A stretch of 10,765 bases of DNA. It comes from an uncultured Flavobacteriales bacterium. Its GTDB lineage: Bacteria > Bacteroidota > Bacteroidia > Flavobacteriales > BACL11. A program made the translations under genes and the position numbers. Location of the stretch: assembly GCA_913047525.1 (NCBI GenBank), contig CAJWUS010000034.1:1-10765 (forward strand). Reading direction: 5' to 3'. Shown here piece after piece: positions 1 through 7,928 of the stretch. Every line of letters starts with the position of its first letter. Positions within the stretch are counted from its first letter, which is position 1. The notes under the pieces were generated by a model. That model ran no database searches and was not told where the DNA came from. It was given only the letters and a program-made list of their open reading frames with translations.

Positions 1-1713
1 AGCACTTATTATCATAATTATTACCTCTACCATAACAGCGGGAAGTGGGAACTCTTTCCTTGGGATATGGATAAAACCCTTTCCTATTATGATTGGATGC
101 CCTATCAGTACCACCGAACTTCAAGTGAGTGGGAATCAGACAATCCACTAATTGAAAGGGGTTTTTTGAACCGTCAAATATTTGTTGATATCAAAAATAG
201 AATAGATGAATTATCTAAAACTTCCATTTCGCCAAATGCAATTCTTCCAATTATTACCTCATTGGAAGGGTTGCTTGAAGGTTCAGTGGAAAAAGATAGT
301 ACAGACCAAATAAATGGTATAAGTCAGTGGCAAGATTTTTTAGACAAAGAACGAAAATTTTTTAAAAGTAGGCATAAAAAACTACAAGAGCAATTTGCCA
401 CTTGGCCAAGTACTTTTTCAGTAAAAAAGATTAAGAAAAAAGTGTGTGAGGAAATTTTTTTTGAATGGGGCTCTTCTAAAAGCCCTAGAGGAGAATCAAT
501 TAGTTATATCCTTTCAATTAGTTCTGATTTTTTATTTCATGACACAACAGCGTTAATTACAAAAACTACAAGTGACACTACTTTTTTGTTTACAGAAAAA
601 CTCCCTGCAGGAAAATATTATTGGAAAGTTACTGCAACTGATGGTGAATTTTTTGTAGATGGATTTAACTCGAAAAATGTTTTGGTAAAAGTAAATTGTT
701 CTTATTTGCCGGCAAATATTTCTAAAAACAAAACGCTCACAATAAGCAATAGTCCATATATAATAAACCACGCTATTACCATTGAAAAAGGCGCAACTCT
801 CAATATTGAAAATGGGGTTGAAATTAGACTAGATACTGGCGTAAATATTCTTGTTCATGGCAATCTATTTGTAAATGGAACAAAAAATATGCCTGTTATT
901 TTTTGCCCTAAGCAAAAAGCAAAAGAGTGGGGGTATTTCTACTTTTTTAATACCCTTGGCGTGTTTGATTTTACCAATATTATTGAGGGAAAAATAAATG
1001 CAAAATATTCTAATTTGAGTATTAGAAACTCATCCATTAATATCAAGAAAAAACGCCTTGTATTTGGCATTAATCGTAACCCTATTATTTGGACGCATCA
1101 CGGTTCTTTCTTGCTTGAAAATTCAATTATTGATGGAAAAGGAACTGGGGAAGGAATCAATACAAATTTCTCCAAATCCATTGTAAGAAATTCTACTTTT
1201 ATTAATCTTCCAGATGCCATAGAATTCATTTGTGTAGATGAAGGTTTAATCGAAAATTGTATGATAAAAGCCTCCCCAGATGATGCTATTGACATGAACG
1301 CTTGTCATAATATAGTTGTTAGAAATAATAGAATAATAAATAATAGCGACAAAGGTATATCTATAGGCAAGGAACAATACGGCCAATCTTCCAATATCTT
1401 GATTGAAAAAAACATAATTATCGGTAATAAAATTGGGGTTGCAATAAAAGATAGTTCTTTTGCCGTATTAAAAAACAATCTTTTTTATAACAATCATACT
1501 GCGATTTCGATTTACAGAAAAGATCCTGAATCCGTTGGTGGTTTTGCTGAAATTAGCGAAAACACTTTCTATAAAAATAGTTCTTCTTTTAGTGTAGACG
1601 ATTTCTCAAAACCAACTTTTTTAACAAATTTTTCTGATGGAGTGTTGCCTTTTGGGAAAACAAAAGTTCGTAATAACTTAGCTGATAGCATTCTAAATAT
1701 AATTGAATATTAA
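1..1713 (+). CDS. CotH kinase-like protein with FnIII-like and beta-helix domains, 5' partial
   Basis: The frame is open from base 1, so the ATG at 67 is an internal Met (codon 23) and the true start lies left of the window; 570 codons are visible. Codons 1-26 read as the end of a CotH kinase-like domain: 'STYYHNYYLYH' followed by 'ELFPWDMDKT', matching the family pattern in which W-D-x-D carries acidic metal/ATP-site residues. The CotH tail runs to about codon 138. Codons ~139-232 look like a fibronectin III-type domain (a late 'YYWKVTATDG' strand). Codons ~233-540 form a right-handed parallel beta-helix of short turns rich in Asn, Ile and Ser ('GATLNIENGVEIRL', 'NNRIINNSDKGISIG', 'KNNLFYNNHTAISIY'). 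No T9SS-type C-terminal tail is visible. The next CotH gene starts 3 nt after the stop, so the two are probably co-transcribed. CotH proteins in Bacillus spores are atypical protein kinases; substrate and role here are unknown. Confidence 0.85.
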   Translation, partial: STYYHNYYLYHNSGKWELFPWDMDKTLSYYDWMPYQYHRTSSEWESDNPLIERGFLNRQIFVDIKNRIDELSKTSISPNAILPIITSLEGLLEGSVEKDSTDQINGISQWQDFLDKERKFFKSRHKKLQEQFATWPSTFSVKKIKKKVCEEIFFEWGSSKSPRGESISYILSISSDFLFHDTTALITKTTSDTTFLFTEKLPAGKYYWKVTATDGEFFVDGFNSKNVLVKVNCSYLPANISKNKTLTISNSPYIINHAITIEKGATLNIENGVEIRLDTGVNILVHGNLFVNGTKNMPVIFCPKQKAKEWGYFYFFNTLGVFDFTNIIEGKINAKYSNLSIRNSSINIKKKRLVFGINRNPIIWTHHGSFLLENSIIDGKGTGEGINTNFSKSIVRNSTFINLPDAIEFICVDEGLIENCMIKASPDDAIDMNACHNIVVRNNRIINNSDKGISIGKEQYGQSSNILIEKNIIIGNKIGVAIKDSSFAVLKNNLFYNNHTAISIYRKDPESVGGFAEISENTFYKNSSSFSVDDFSKPTFLTNFSDGVLPFGKTKVRNNLADSILNIIEY

Positions 1714-1716
1714 CTC

Positions 1717-3396
1717 ATGAAAAATATTTTTCTTTTTGGTGTTTGTCTGCTTTTGTTTGCTTGCGGCAATCAAAGTGTTGATTTGGAATTAAAGGAAATT
1801 CGACTGATAAAAAGAGGTGGGGAGTGTAAAATTATTGAATCCCTAAATGATTTAAAAAATGAAAAAGACACTTCTTATCGGTTAGAAGTTAAATATCTCT
1901 TTAACAAAAAAGCTATTAAGAGTTTAGTCTCTGGACTATTGCAAATAGACAATACTGCTTTTTTTAAACTGTATTTGAATGATAAATTAGTATTGGACAA
2001 AAGTTCTGCTTTCTTTTTGGACACCTTGATTTCCGCCAAAAAAGATTCTTTCCTTTATGCAGATAATCTTTATGCTAATTATTTCTTGCACTCAACTGCA
2101 TTACAAAAAAGTATAAAATCTGGAAATAATTTACTTTTAATTAAATTTACAAACCCCAAATATTGTAAGCTAAAACACAATCAAACTCGTTTGCTTTTGC
2201 CAAAAAACAATGCTAATTACCCTAGTAAAAAACCAATAAAAAAAATAACCCCATCTAAACTTCCTTGGATTTCTGTTAATGCTAATTCCGGAATAAAAGA
2301 CGATCCTAAAAGTTATGCAAAATTACTGATAAAAAATGGTGCGCCCCTTCTTCAAGAAAATATTAAAATTGAAATTAGAGGAAATACTTCTCAAAGCTTT
2401 AAGAAAAAGTCGTTTAGTTTTTTGTTTGTGGATGAAAATAACACCCTGAAAAAAGTAGGGCTACTTGGGTTACCTGCTCATGAACATTGGATTTTGTACG
2501 GTCCTTATGCTGATAAAAGTTTGATGCGCAATATGCTTGCTTATCGATTATTTAAAAAAATGGGGCATTACGCTCCTAGAACCAAATTTTGCGAATTGAG
2601 CATAAACGGATTTTATCAAGGCCTTTATGTTTTATGCGAAAAAATCAGGGTTGACTCTAGTCGTTTGGATTTAAAAAATGGGTATTTAATAAAGCTTGAT
2701 AGGCCAACAAATAAGTTTTTTCAATCAAATATATCTAATAGGAAAGCGTCAAAACCCGTTTTTGAAATTGTTCATCCAAATAATTCTGCTTTAGGTTTTT
2801 CGGAGAGAGTCCAAATTCAATCTTTTGTGCATTTATTTGAAGAAAGCTTGTTTTTAAGTGATGAAAATTGTTTGGATATTTTTGAAATCATTGACATGAC
2901 CTCTTTTGTTGATTTTTTAATCATTAATGAATTTTGTAAAAATATTGACGCTTATCGATTGAGTACTTATTTTCAAATCTCGGAGGAAAAGAAACTAAAA
3001 ATGGGACCCATTTGGGATTTCAACTTTTCCTTTGGGCTTACCGATTATTTGAATGGATACAAATCTTCTGGCTTTGTATATAGTAGCATGGAGGAAATTC
3101 CTTTTTGGTGGGAAAAATTAAATCAAAACAAGTTTTTTAACTCTGCTCTTACAAAAAGGTGGAAACAATTAAGAAGCTCAATCCTAAGCGATGAAGTCGT
3201 GATGGAAATGGTAGAAAAATTTGATAGAGAATTAGAAATTGCTCAAGAAAATAATTTTGACAAATGGTCTTTATTAGGGCAAAAGGAAGTTTGGCCAAAT
3301 TATTATATAGGCGATACACATCAGGATGAAGTAACCTATTTACAAAGATGGATTTCTGAAAGAGCGAAATGGCTTGATAAGCAATGGAAAAATTAG
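1717..3396 (+). CDS. CotH kinase-like lipoprotein
   Basis: A complete 559-residue protein beginning with a lipoprotein signal: a hydrophobic core, then 'LLFAC' with the lipid-accepting Cys16. Residues ~50-165 form an uncharacterised, probably beta-rich N-terminal region. The CotH domain spans ~180-555. Visible landmarks are 'IEIRGNTSQSFKKKSF' (218-233), 'ILYGPYADKSLMRN' (259-272), 'GFYQGLYVLCEKIRVDSSRL' (298-317), 'NEFCKNIDAYRLSTYF' (404-419) and 'GPIWDFNFSFG' (430-440). The last corresponds to the W-D-x-D acidic motif, here WDFN, so the second Asp of the upstream paralogue is replaced by Asn. Residue +2 after the Cys is Gly, and no acidic surface-export signal follows, so a periplasm-facing lipoprotein is likely. 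It lies 3 nt behind the first CotH gene and its stop overlaps the convergent gldH stop by 4 nt. Family assignment is firm; kinase activity is inferred from family knowledge only. Confidence 0.85.
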   Translation: MKNIFLFGVCLLLFACGNQSVDLELKEIRLIKRGGECKIIESLNDLKNEKDTSYRLEVKYLFNKKAIKSLVSGLLQIDNTAFFKLYLNDKLVLDKSSAFFLDTLISAKKDSFLYADNLYANYFLHSTALQKSIKSGNNLLLIKFTNPKYCKLKHNQTRLLLPKNNANYPSKKPIKKITPSKLPWISVNANSGIKDDPKSYAKLLIKNGAPLLQENIKIEIRGNTSQSFKKKSFSFLFVDENNTLKKVGLLGLPAHEHWILYGPYADKSLMRNMLAYRLFKKMGHYAPRTKFCELSINGFYQGLYVLCEKIRVDSSRLDLKNGYLIKLDRPTNKFFQSNISNRKASKPVFEIVHPNNSALGFSERVQIQSFVHLFEESLFLSDENCLDIFEIIDMTSFVDFLIINEFCKNIDAYRLSTYFQISEEKKLKMGPIWDFNFSFGLTDYLNGYKSSGFVYSSMEEIPFWWEKLNQNKFFNSALTKRWKQLRSSILSDEVVMEMVEKFDRELEIAQENNFDKWSLLGQKEVWPNYYIGDTHQDEVTYLQRWISERAKWLDKQWKN

Positions 3397-3402
3397 TTTT
3401 TC
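3387..3402. terminator. Weak inverted repeat at the CotH / gldH junction
   Basis: GAAAAA (3387-3392), loop TTAG, TTTTTC (3397-3402), extendable by one G-T pair. The loop is the 4-nt overlap of the two stop codons, so a hairpin could serve both transcripts. On the plus strand it is followed by T-rich sequence. The stem has a single G-C pair, so the call is weak. Confidence 0.25.
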
Positions 3403-3866
3403 TTCTTTATGCAAACCCCAACAGATATAATTTCTTCTAAAGATTTAATCGCTGGTAATTCTCCATAACGCATAGCCTGCTCTATTTCTATTTTATATTC
3501 TTCGTTCGTCTCAAAAAGTATGGAGTCATTATAAATTTTTGTAAAATCCAAAATATCACCCACACCCCGTCCTTTCCATTTTCCAGTTTTATCTGCCAAA
3601 ACACATTCTATTGTATCAGTTGTTGTTTGCCCTAAAGGGTTTGTGTTATGAAGAAATACAAAAAGGTTTTGAAAAGGATATGAGATGGTGTGTCTTATAT
3701 TTATTTCTGAATAAAAAATATTTGTTGTATCAGAAATATTAAACTGAAAAACTATTATACTATCGGCATGCCATCCGTCTTTAATTTCTTTGTCTGCCTT
3801 AAAAAAGAAATTATTGGTACAGGAGAGCAAACTAAAAACTACTAAAACAAAAACTACTTGCCTCAT
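3393..3866 (-). CDS. gldH: Gliding motility lipoprotein GldH
   Basis: A 157-residue lipoprotein of the usual GldH length. The signal peptide ends in 'SLLSC', with lipidated Cys16. The mature part shows the family order: a tryptophan early in the mature protein ('DGWHAD', 30-35), an aromatic and IRHTISYPFQNLFVF stretch (57-71), 'GKWKGRGVGDILDF' (95-108) and a late 'AMRYGELPAI' (131-140). GldH is one of the lipoproteins needed for gliding in Flavobacterium johnsoniae, where gliding depends on T9SS-exported adhesins. Its start codon overlaps the stop of ricT as ATGA, so translation is probably coupled, and it is the last gene of the holB-ricT-gldH operon. No acidic residues follow the Cys, which suggests it faces the periplasm. 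gldH also occurs in non-gliding Bacteroidota, so its presence does not prove motility. Confidence 0.85.
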   Translation of the reverse strand: MRQVVFVLVVFSLLSCTNNFFFKADKEIKDGWHADSIIVFQFNISDTTNIFYSEINIRHTISYPFQNLFVFLHNTNPLGQTTTDTIECVLADKTGKWKGRGVGDILDFTKIYNDSILFETNEEYKIEIEQAMRYGELPAIKSLEEIISVGVCIKKKN

Positions 3867-4978
3867 TGTTTTTTATTTCTTTTATATCTAAACTTTCGTT
3901 TTTTGTTTTTTGTTTTCTTGTTTTTATTGTCAAATCGGTTAATATTGTCTTGTCCGATAACATTTTCGAAATCGTGAGTTTTTACTTTTTGCTCTATTAT
4001 AAAGTCTTCCAGTTTTTCAGGAAGAGTTCCTTCTTCATTTAGTTTTATTATTGTTTTTACTCTATCAAGTGTTAGTTCAATCGCTGAATAAGGATTGCCA
4101 ACATAGGTGTACCACAATTTCTTTTTAAAAATGTCCATTTTCAAAAACCTGGCTTTATCTTTTTTTGTGTTCAGTATTGTTTTTGTTTTTGGAAAATCTT
4201 CTAATGCATCTAAATATCCATCTAACTCAAAGTTTAAACAACATTTTAATCTGCCACATTGGCCCGATATTTTTTGAGGACTTATAGATAATTGCTGATA
4301 TCTTACGGCAGAGGTGGAAACAGATGGGAATTCAGTCATCCAGGTTGAGCAACAAAGTTCCCCTCCACAGATTCCAATCCCTCCTAATTTTGCTGCTTCT
4401 TGTCTTGCGCCAATCTGACGCATTTCAATTCTTACCATGAACTTTCTGGAAAAAGATTTTATTAATTCTCTGAAATCTACTCTTTTTTCTGCTGTATAAT
4501 AAAAGGTTGCTTTGGTGTTATCTCCTTGATACTCTACATTGCTGAGTTTCATTTGTAATTTATGCTCTATTACCAAAAGCTTTGCTTTCTCTAAAGTGTC
4601 TTTTTCATGTGAAATCGCTTTTTCCCATTTTGTAATATCTGTTGGTTTCGCTATTCGGTATATTTTTTTTGGTCTTTCTTTTTCAAAATCTCTCTTCTTC
4701 CTTTTCATTTGCAGCATCACCAACTCGCCTGTAAGGGAAACTACTCCAACATCATGGCCTGGCGACCCCTCCACTGCTACTATATCTCCTTTTTTAAAGG
4801 GGATGCCATCCGGGTTGATAAAAAATTCCTTTCTATCTTGCTTAAACCTTACTTCCACAGAGCCGTCCTCCTTCTTGTTTAATGTACTTATTCCTTCCAG
4901 CCAATTAAAAACAGAAGAGTTACTACACCCTCTTGCCAGGGAAGTTTCACATGTATTACAATTGCTGCAACCGCTCAT
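3863..4978 (-). CDS. ricT: PSP1-domain protein RicT (YaaT-like)
   Basis: A 371-residue PSP1-family protein. The diagnostic core is 'LGGIGICGGELCCSTWM' (198-214) followed by 'KISGQCGRLKCCLNFE' (236-251), with Cys204, Cys209, Cys210, Cys241, Cys246 and Cys247. In Bacillus subtilis, RicT acts in the RicA-RicF-RicT complex, which binds Fe-S clusters and promotes RNase Y-dependent mRNA maturation and development. Two added features are seen here. One is a Cys-rich start (Cys4, 7, 10 and 18), which I recall as common in Bacteroidota homologues. The other is a strongly basic tail (352-370, mostly Lys, Arg and Asn) suited to RNA or ribosome contact. The gene begins 16 nt after holB and overlaps gldH by 4 nt. 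Its role in Bacteroidota is not established, and RicA/RicF partners are not encoded in this window. Confidence 0.88.
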   Translation of the reverse strand: MSGCSNCNTCETSLARGCSNSSVFNWLEGISTLNKKEDGSVEVRFKQDRKEFFINPDGIPFKKGDIVAVEGSPGHDVGVVSLTGELVMLQMKRKKRDFEKERPKKIYRIAKPTDITKWEKAISHEKDTLEKAKLLVIEHKLQMKLSNVEYQGDNTKATFYYTAEKRVDFRELIKSFSRKFMVRIEMRQIGARQEAAKLGGIGICGGELCCSTWMTEFPSVSTSAVRYQQLSISPQKISGQCGRLKCCLNFELDGYLDALEDFPKTKTILNTKKDKARFLKMDIFKKKLWYTYVGNPYSAIELTLDRVKTIIKLNEEGTLPEKLEDFIIEQKVKTHDFENVIGQDNINRFDNKNKKTKNKKRKFRYKRNKKQ

Positions 4979-4994
4979 TTCTTTAATTTAAATT

Positions 4995-6137
4995 TTAGTT
5001 TGCTAATTTACGCTTTACTTTTAAAAGTCGTGTCATTTGAAGGGATAGCTCATAAAAAAGAATTTTTGGATTGGCATTTCTTTCAATATTTTTAATTGCT
5101 TTCTCTGTTTTTTTAAAAATAGAAACGCTATTTTCTCCATGAATAAATGGAGCAAAATTTCTTACAAATATTGTTTCCTCTTTATCTGTTTTTAGTAGGC
5201 TCTCGTTTAAGGTGTTTACAAGGAGACCCTCTCTGATAAGTTTTAAAGAATATTGTAAAAATTCTTTTTGATTTTCTCTTCCTCTTTTTGCAACTTCATC
5301 CGTCCATTTTGCCAATTCTTTTAGGTTTGCTTTATAGCAAATTTGCATCCATCTCTGGAATTCTTTTAAGTGTGTTTCCTCTTTTATTTCTGTTTGACTT
5401 AATTGTAGTGCTGTATTGAGGTTTCCGTTAGCAAGCCTTGCTATTTTCAAAGATTTTTCAGCTAAAAGGCCTTTTTTTTGTTCTATATAGTTTGTGATGT
5501 TTTCTATTTTAAACGGTTTGGTTTTTACCATTTGCATCCTTGATGTTATGGTAGGAAGTAGCTTTTCAAAATCTCCTGTAACCATAAAAAAGAATGTTCC
5601 TTTTGGGGGCTCTTCAATTAGCTTTAATAGTTTGTTAGCTGTAACATGGTTCATTTTTTCTGGCATCCAAATTAGAATAACTCTAAAAGCCGATTCATAA
5701 TTTTTTAGTGTAACTTTTTTTTGTAATTGCTCGGCCTCATGCTTGTAAATTGCCCCTTGTTTGTTTTCTGCTCCAAGATGTTGATACCATTGTGTTAGGG
5801 ATAAATAAGGATTTTCTAACGCTATTTCTCTCCACTGAGAAATAAAGTTATCACTCAAAGGATTTTTAATATTGTTTATTTTAAGCACTGGGAAAATAAT
5901 ATGCAAATCTGGATGAGAAAGAGAATTATACATCAGGCAAGAGTGACAGATATTGCAGGAATCCGTTTTCCTCCTTTTCTCACAATTCAAATATTGCGCA
6001 AAGGCCAGTGCAAGAGCCAGCTTTGCATTGCCCGAATTTCCTAAAAATAGTTGTGCATGAGCAACCCTGTTATTGGCAACTACCTTGATTAGATTTTGTT
6101 TTACAGCTGTATTTCCTGGTATTTCTGCAAAAAGCAT
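4995..6137 (-). CDS. holB: DNA polymerase III subunit delta'
   Basis: A 380-residue AAA+ clamp-loader subunit that helps load the sliding clamp during replication. The N-terminal AAA+ module starts 'IPGNTAVKQNLIKVV' and 'HAQLFLGNSGNAKLALA'. The P-loop position lacks the GKT of a working Walker A, as expected for delta', which acts as a rigid stator rather than an ATPase. A zinc-ribbon-like set follows: Cys52, Cys61, Cys64 and Cys67. Next come 'MPEKMNHVTANKLLKLIEEP' (158-177) and the sensor 'PTITSR' (195-200), where the usual Ser-Arg-Cys reads Ser-Arg-Met. The C-terminal helical domain (~225-380) is poorly conserved, as is normal. It is the first gene of the operon with ricT and gldH. A TAnnTTTG promoter element lies 17 nt upstream of the start. 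Confidence 0.88.
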   Translation of the reverse strand: MLFAEIPGNTAVKQNLIKVVANNRVAHAQLFLGNSGNAKLALALAFAQYLNCEKRRKTDSCNICHSCLMYNSLSHPDLHIIFPVLKINNIKNPLSDNFISQWREIALENPYLSLTQWYQHLGAENKQGAIYKHEAEQLQKKVTLKNYESAFRVILIWMPEKMNHVTANKLLKLIEEPPKGTFFFMVTGDFEKLLPTITSRMQMVKTKPFKIENITNYIEQKKGLLAEKSLKIARLANGNLNTALQLSQTEIKEETHLKEFQRWMQICYKANLKELAKWTDEVAKRGRENQKEFLQYSLKLIREGLLVNTLNESLLKTDKEETIFVRNFAPFIHGENSVSIFKKTEKAIKNIERNANPKILFYELSLQMTRLLKVKRKLAN

Positions 6138-6154
6138 TATTTATTGTTTTGTGT

Positions 6155-6162
6155 CAAAAGTA
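6155..6162 (-). promoter_or_regulatory. Putative -7 element for holB-ricT-gldH
   Basis: On the minus strand this reads TACTTTTG, an exact match to the Bacteroidota -7 consensus TAnnTTTG. It ends 17 nt before the holB ATG, giving a predicted leader of about ten bases. No convincing TTG at -33 is visible, so the call rests on one element and its position in a 68-nt divergent spacer. Confidence 0.45.
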
Positions 6163-6193
6163 AGAATTTTGATCTGTTTATTTGGTTTTATTT

Positions 6194-6201
6194 TATTTTT
6201 G
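6194..6201 (+). promoter_or_regulatory. Putative -7 element for pgk
   Basis: TATTTTTG matches TAnnTTTG exactly and ends 4 nt before the chosen pgk ATG at 6206. A TTG at 6169-6171, with 22 nt between the elements, could be the -33 box, slightly wider than usual. Transcription would then begin within a few bases of the ATG, so the mRNA may be leaderless or nearly so. This also argues against the TTG codon at 6182 as a start, because it lies upstream of the element. Confidence 0.5.
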
Positions 6202-6205
6202 CAGA

Positions 6206-7396
6206 ATGGAAAAACTTACTGCCGTTTCTTTTAAAGGGAAACGAGTTTTAATTCGTGTTGACTTTAATGTTCCTCTAGATGATGATTTCAAAATTACGGA
6301 TAATAGTAGAATATTGGCAGCTATTCCTACTATAAAAATGGTAATTGCTGGAGGTGGAAAAGTAATCCTAATGTCGCATTTGGGAAGGCCAAAAAATGAT
6401 CCGGAAAACTGTTTTTCACTTAAATATCTTGTTAATCATTTATCAAAAGTTTTAGAAGTTGATGTAGCTTTTGCCAATAATTGTATTGGGGAAACAGCAG
6501 AAACTGCCACAAATAATTTGGAGGAAGGTGGTGTTTTACTCTTGGAAAATTTACGCTTTCATCCGGAAGAGAAAATGGGAGATCTCTCCTTTGCAAAGCA
6601 GTTGGCTAGTTTAGCTGATATTTATATCAATGATGCTTTTGGAACGGCACATAGGGCGCATGCTTCAACAACTGTTATTGCTCAATTTTTTACAGAGAGT
6701 AAATATTTTGGCTTGCTTTTAGAAAAGGAAATTGCTAATTTGAAAGTTATTTTGGAAAATCCTCAAAAGCCATTTACGGCCATTATTGGTGGAGCAAAAA
6801 TTACAGGGAAAATTGATGTTATCATGGCACTACTCGACAAAGTAGATAATCTGATAATTGGGGGTGGAATGGCTTATACTTTTGCTAAAGCAATGGGGGG
6901 AAATATTGGGAATTCTTTGGTAGAAGAAGAAAAAAATTCTTTGGCGAAACAACTTATTGAATTAGCTAAAAGCAAAGAGGTGACGTTATGTCTGCCAAGT
7001 GATTCGGTAAATGCCAATAAATTTGATAATAGTGCCGAAACCAATACTTCTGAAATCATAAATATTCCTGATGGATTTATTGGTTTGGATATTGGAAAAG
7101 ATAGTATTGCCACGTTTTCTGAAATGATTGAAAGCTCAAAAACAATAATTTGGAATGGTCCAATGGGTGTTTTTGAAATGGAAAATTTTGAAAAAGGGAC
7201 AAGAGAAATTGCTAATGCTATTTGCAAGGCCACTGAAACGGGCGCTTACTCTTTAATTGGAGGAGGTGATTCTGTTGCTGCAATCAAACAATTTGGCTTG
7301 GCAAAAAAAGTGAGTTATATCTCAACAGGCGGTGGAGCAATGCTAGCATACTTGGAGGGGAAACCCTTGCCAGGAGTTGATGCTATTCTTTCTTAA
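6206..7396 (+). CDS. pgk: Phosphoglycerate kinase
   Basis: Catalyses the reversible transfer of phosphate from 1,3-bisphosphoglycerate to ADP in cytosolic glycolysis. The 396 residues match the bacterial family length. Landmarks in order: 'RVDFNVPL' (17-24), 'SHLGRP' (57-62), 'LLLENLRFHPEE' (111-122), 'NDAFGTAHRAHAST' (142-155), 'IIGGAKITGKIDVI' (193-206), 'WNGPMGVFE' (316-324), the nucleotide-binding 'GGGDSVAAI' (352-360) and 'STGGGAMLAYLEGKPLPG' (373-390). The start at 6206 (MEKL) is preferred over the in-frame TTG at 6182, because the shorter N-terminus fits the family and a promoter element lies between the two. The last 14 nt overlap the convergent CvpA-family gene. It is transcribed alone rather than in a glycolytic operon. 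Confidence 0.97.
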   Translation: MEKLTAVSFKGKRVLIRVDFNVPLDDDFKITDNSRILAAIPTIKMVIAGGGKVILMSHLGRPKNDPENCFSLKYLVNHLSKVLEVDVAFANNCIGETAETATNNLEEGGVLLLENLRFHPEEKMGDLSFAKQLASLADIYINDAFGTAHRAHASTTVIAQFFTESKYFGLLLEKEIANLKVILENPQKPFTAIIGGAKITGKIDVIMALLDKVDNLIIGGGMAYTFAKAMGGNIGNSLVEEEKNSLAKQLIELAKSKEVTLCLPSDSVNANKFDNSAETNTSEIINIPDGFIGLDIGKDSIATFSEMIESSKTIIWNGPMGVFEMENFEKGTREIANAICKATETGAYSLIGGGDSVAAIKQFGLAKKVSYISTGGGAMLAYLEGKPLPGVDAILS

Positions 7397-7928
7397 TCTT
7401 TTCTTTAATCTCCTCTTTTACTTGCTTTGTTTTCTCTTGAAAATCTTCTAATATCCCTTTGTGTGTTTCAATATGCGGACTAATTAATTCTATTAAGTTC
7501 GTTATTGGCTTGTGAAGTTGCGCGCTTTGTTTAGTATCTTGTGGAATGATCTCAAATTTTGATTCAATCATTAGTAAAAAACTAATTATTAATGCTAATT
7601 TCAGCATGCCAAATATTCCTCCTAATATCCTACTTAAAAATCCCAGTGCAATGGCTTTTGTCAATTTATCTGTTAAATACCCTAATAATTTAATGGCTAA
7701 TAAAACAGAAATAAACAGAATAGCAAATGCCAATAGGGGCTTGAATTGCTCATAATCATTAAATATTCCACTAAGGTATGGCTCTAATAGGTTTGAAAAA
7801 TTAAGGGCGATATAAATTCCTACTACTAATGAAAGTAGGCCTGTTATTTCTTTAATCAAGCCATTAGAAAATCCTTTTATCAATCCGTAAAGCAAGGGAA
7901 CGGCTATTGCAATATCTAAATAATTCAT
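7383..7928 (-). CDS. CvpA-family inner-membrane protein
   Basis: 181 residues with four predicted membrane segments (about 5-18, 24-44, 63-84 and 101-121), followed by a cytosolic or periplasmic tail (122-181) that ends in a charged, helix-prone Lys/Glu stretch. Family marks are an early 'LLYGLIKGFSNGLIKEI' and 'FLSRILGGIFGMLKLA' just before the fourth segment, both as in CvpA (colicin V production protein) homologues. CvpA is needed for colicin V production in E. coli and for bile or envelope-stress tolerance in some bacteria; its biochemical activity is unknown. It is divergent from the 107-residue gene (35 nt apart), and its last codons overlap the end of pgk by 14 nt. A near-consensus TATCTTTA lies directly before the ATG, probably too close to serve as its promoter. 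Confidence 0.82.
   Translation of the reverse strand: MNYLDIAIAVPLLYGLIKGFSNGLIKEITGLLSLVVGIYIALNFSNLLEPYLSGIFNDYEQFKPLLAFAILFISVLLAIKLLGYLTDKLTKAIALGFLSRILGGIFGMLKLALIISFLLMIESKFEIIPQDTKQSAQLHKPITNLIELISPHIETHKGILEDFQEKTKQVKEEIKEKIKKE

Noticed and set aside
33..43. Degenerate P-loop in delta' (residues 33-43 of the protein at 4995-6137) as a sign of gene decay
   Set aside because: Loss of a working Walker A motif is normal for the delta' subunit, and the rest of the protein is intact.
67..69. ATG at 67 as the start of the first CotH gene
   Set aside because: The frame is open from base 1 and codons 1-22 encode conserved CotH residues up to the PWD motif, so this Met is internal.
4539..4991. 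150-residue plus-strand frame opposite ricT
   Set aside because: It is antisense to the well-conserved ricT, has low-complexity Phe/Ser content and matches no family pattern.
6182..6205. TTG at 6182 as an upstream start for pgk
   Set aside because: It would add eight residues (MVLFYFCR) not typical of the family, and it lies upstream of the likely promoter element at 6194-6201.
6874..7233. 119-residue minus-strand frame opposite pgk
   Set aside because: It lies wholly within conserved pgk sequence, with no promoter or recognisable protein features.
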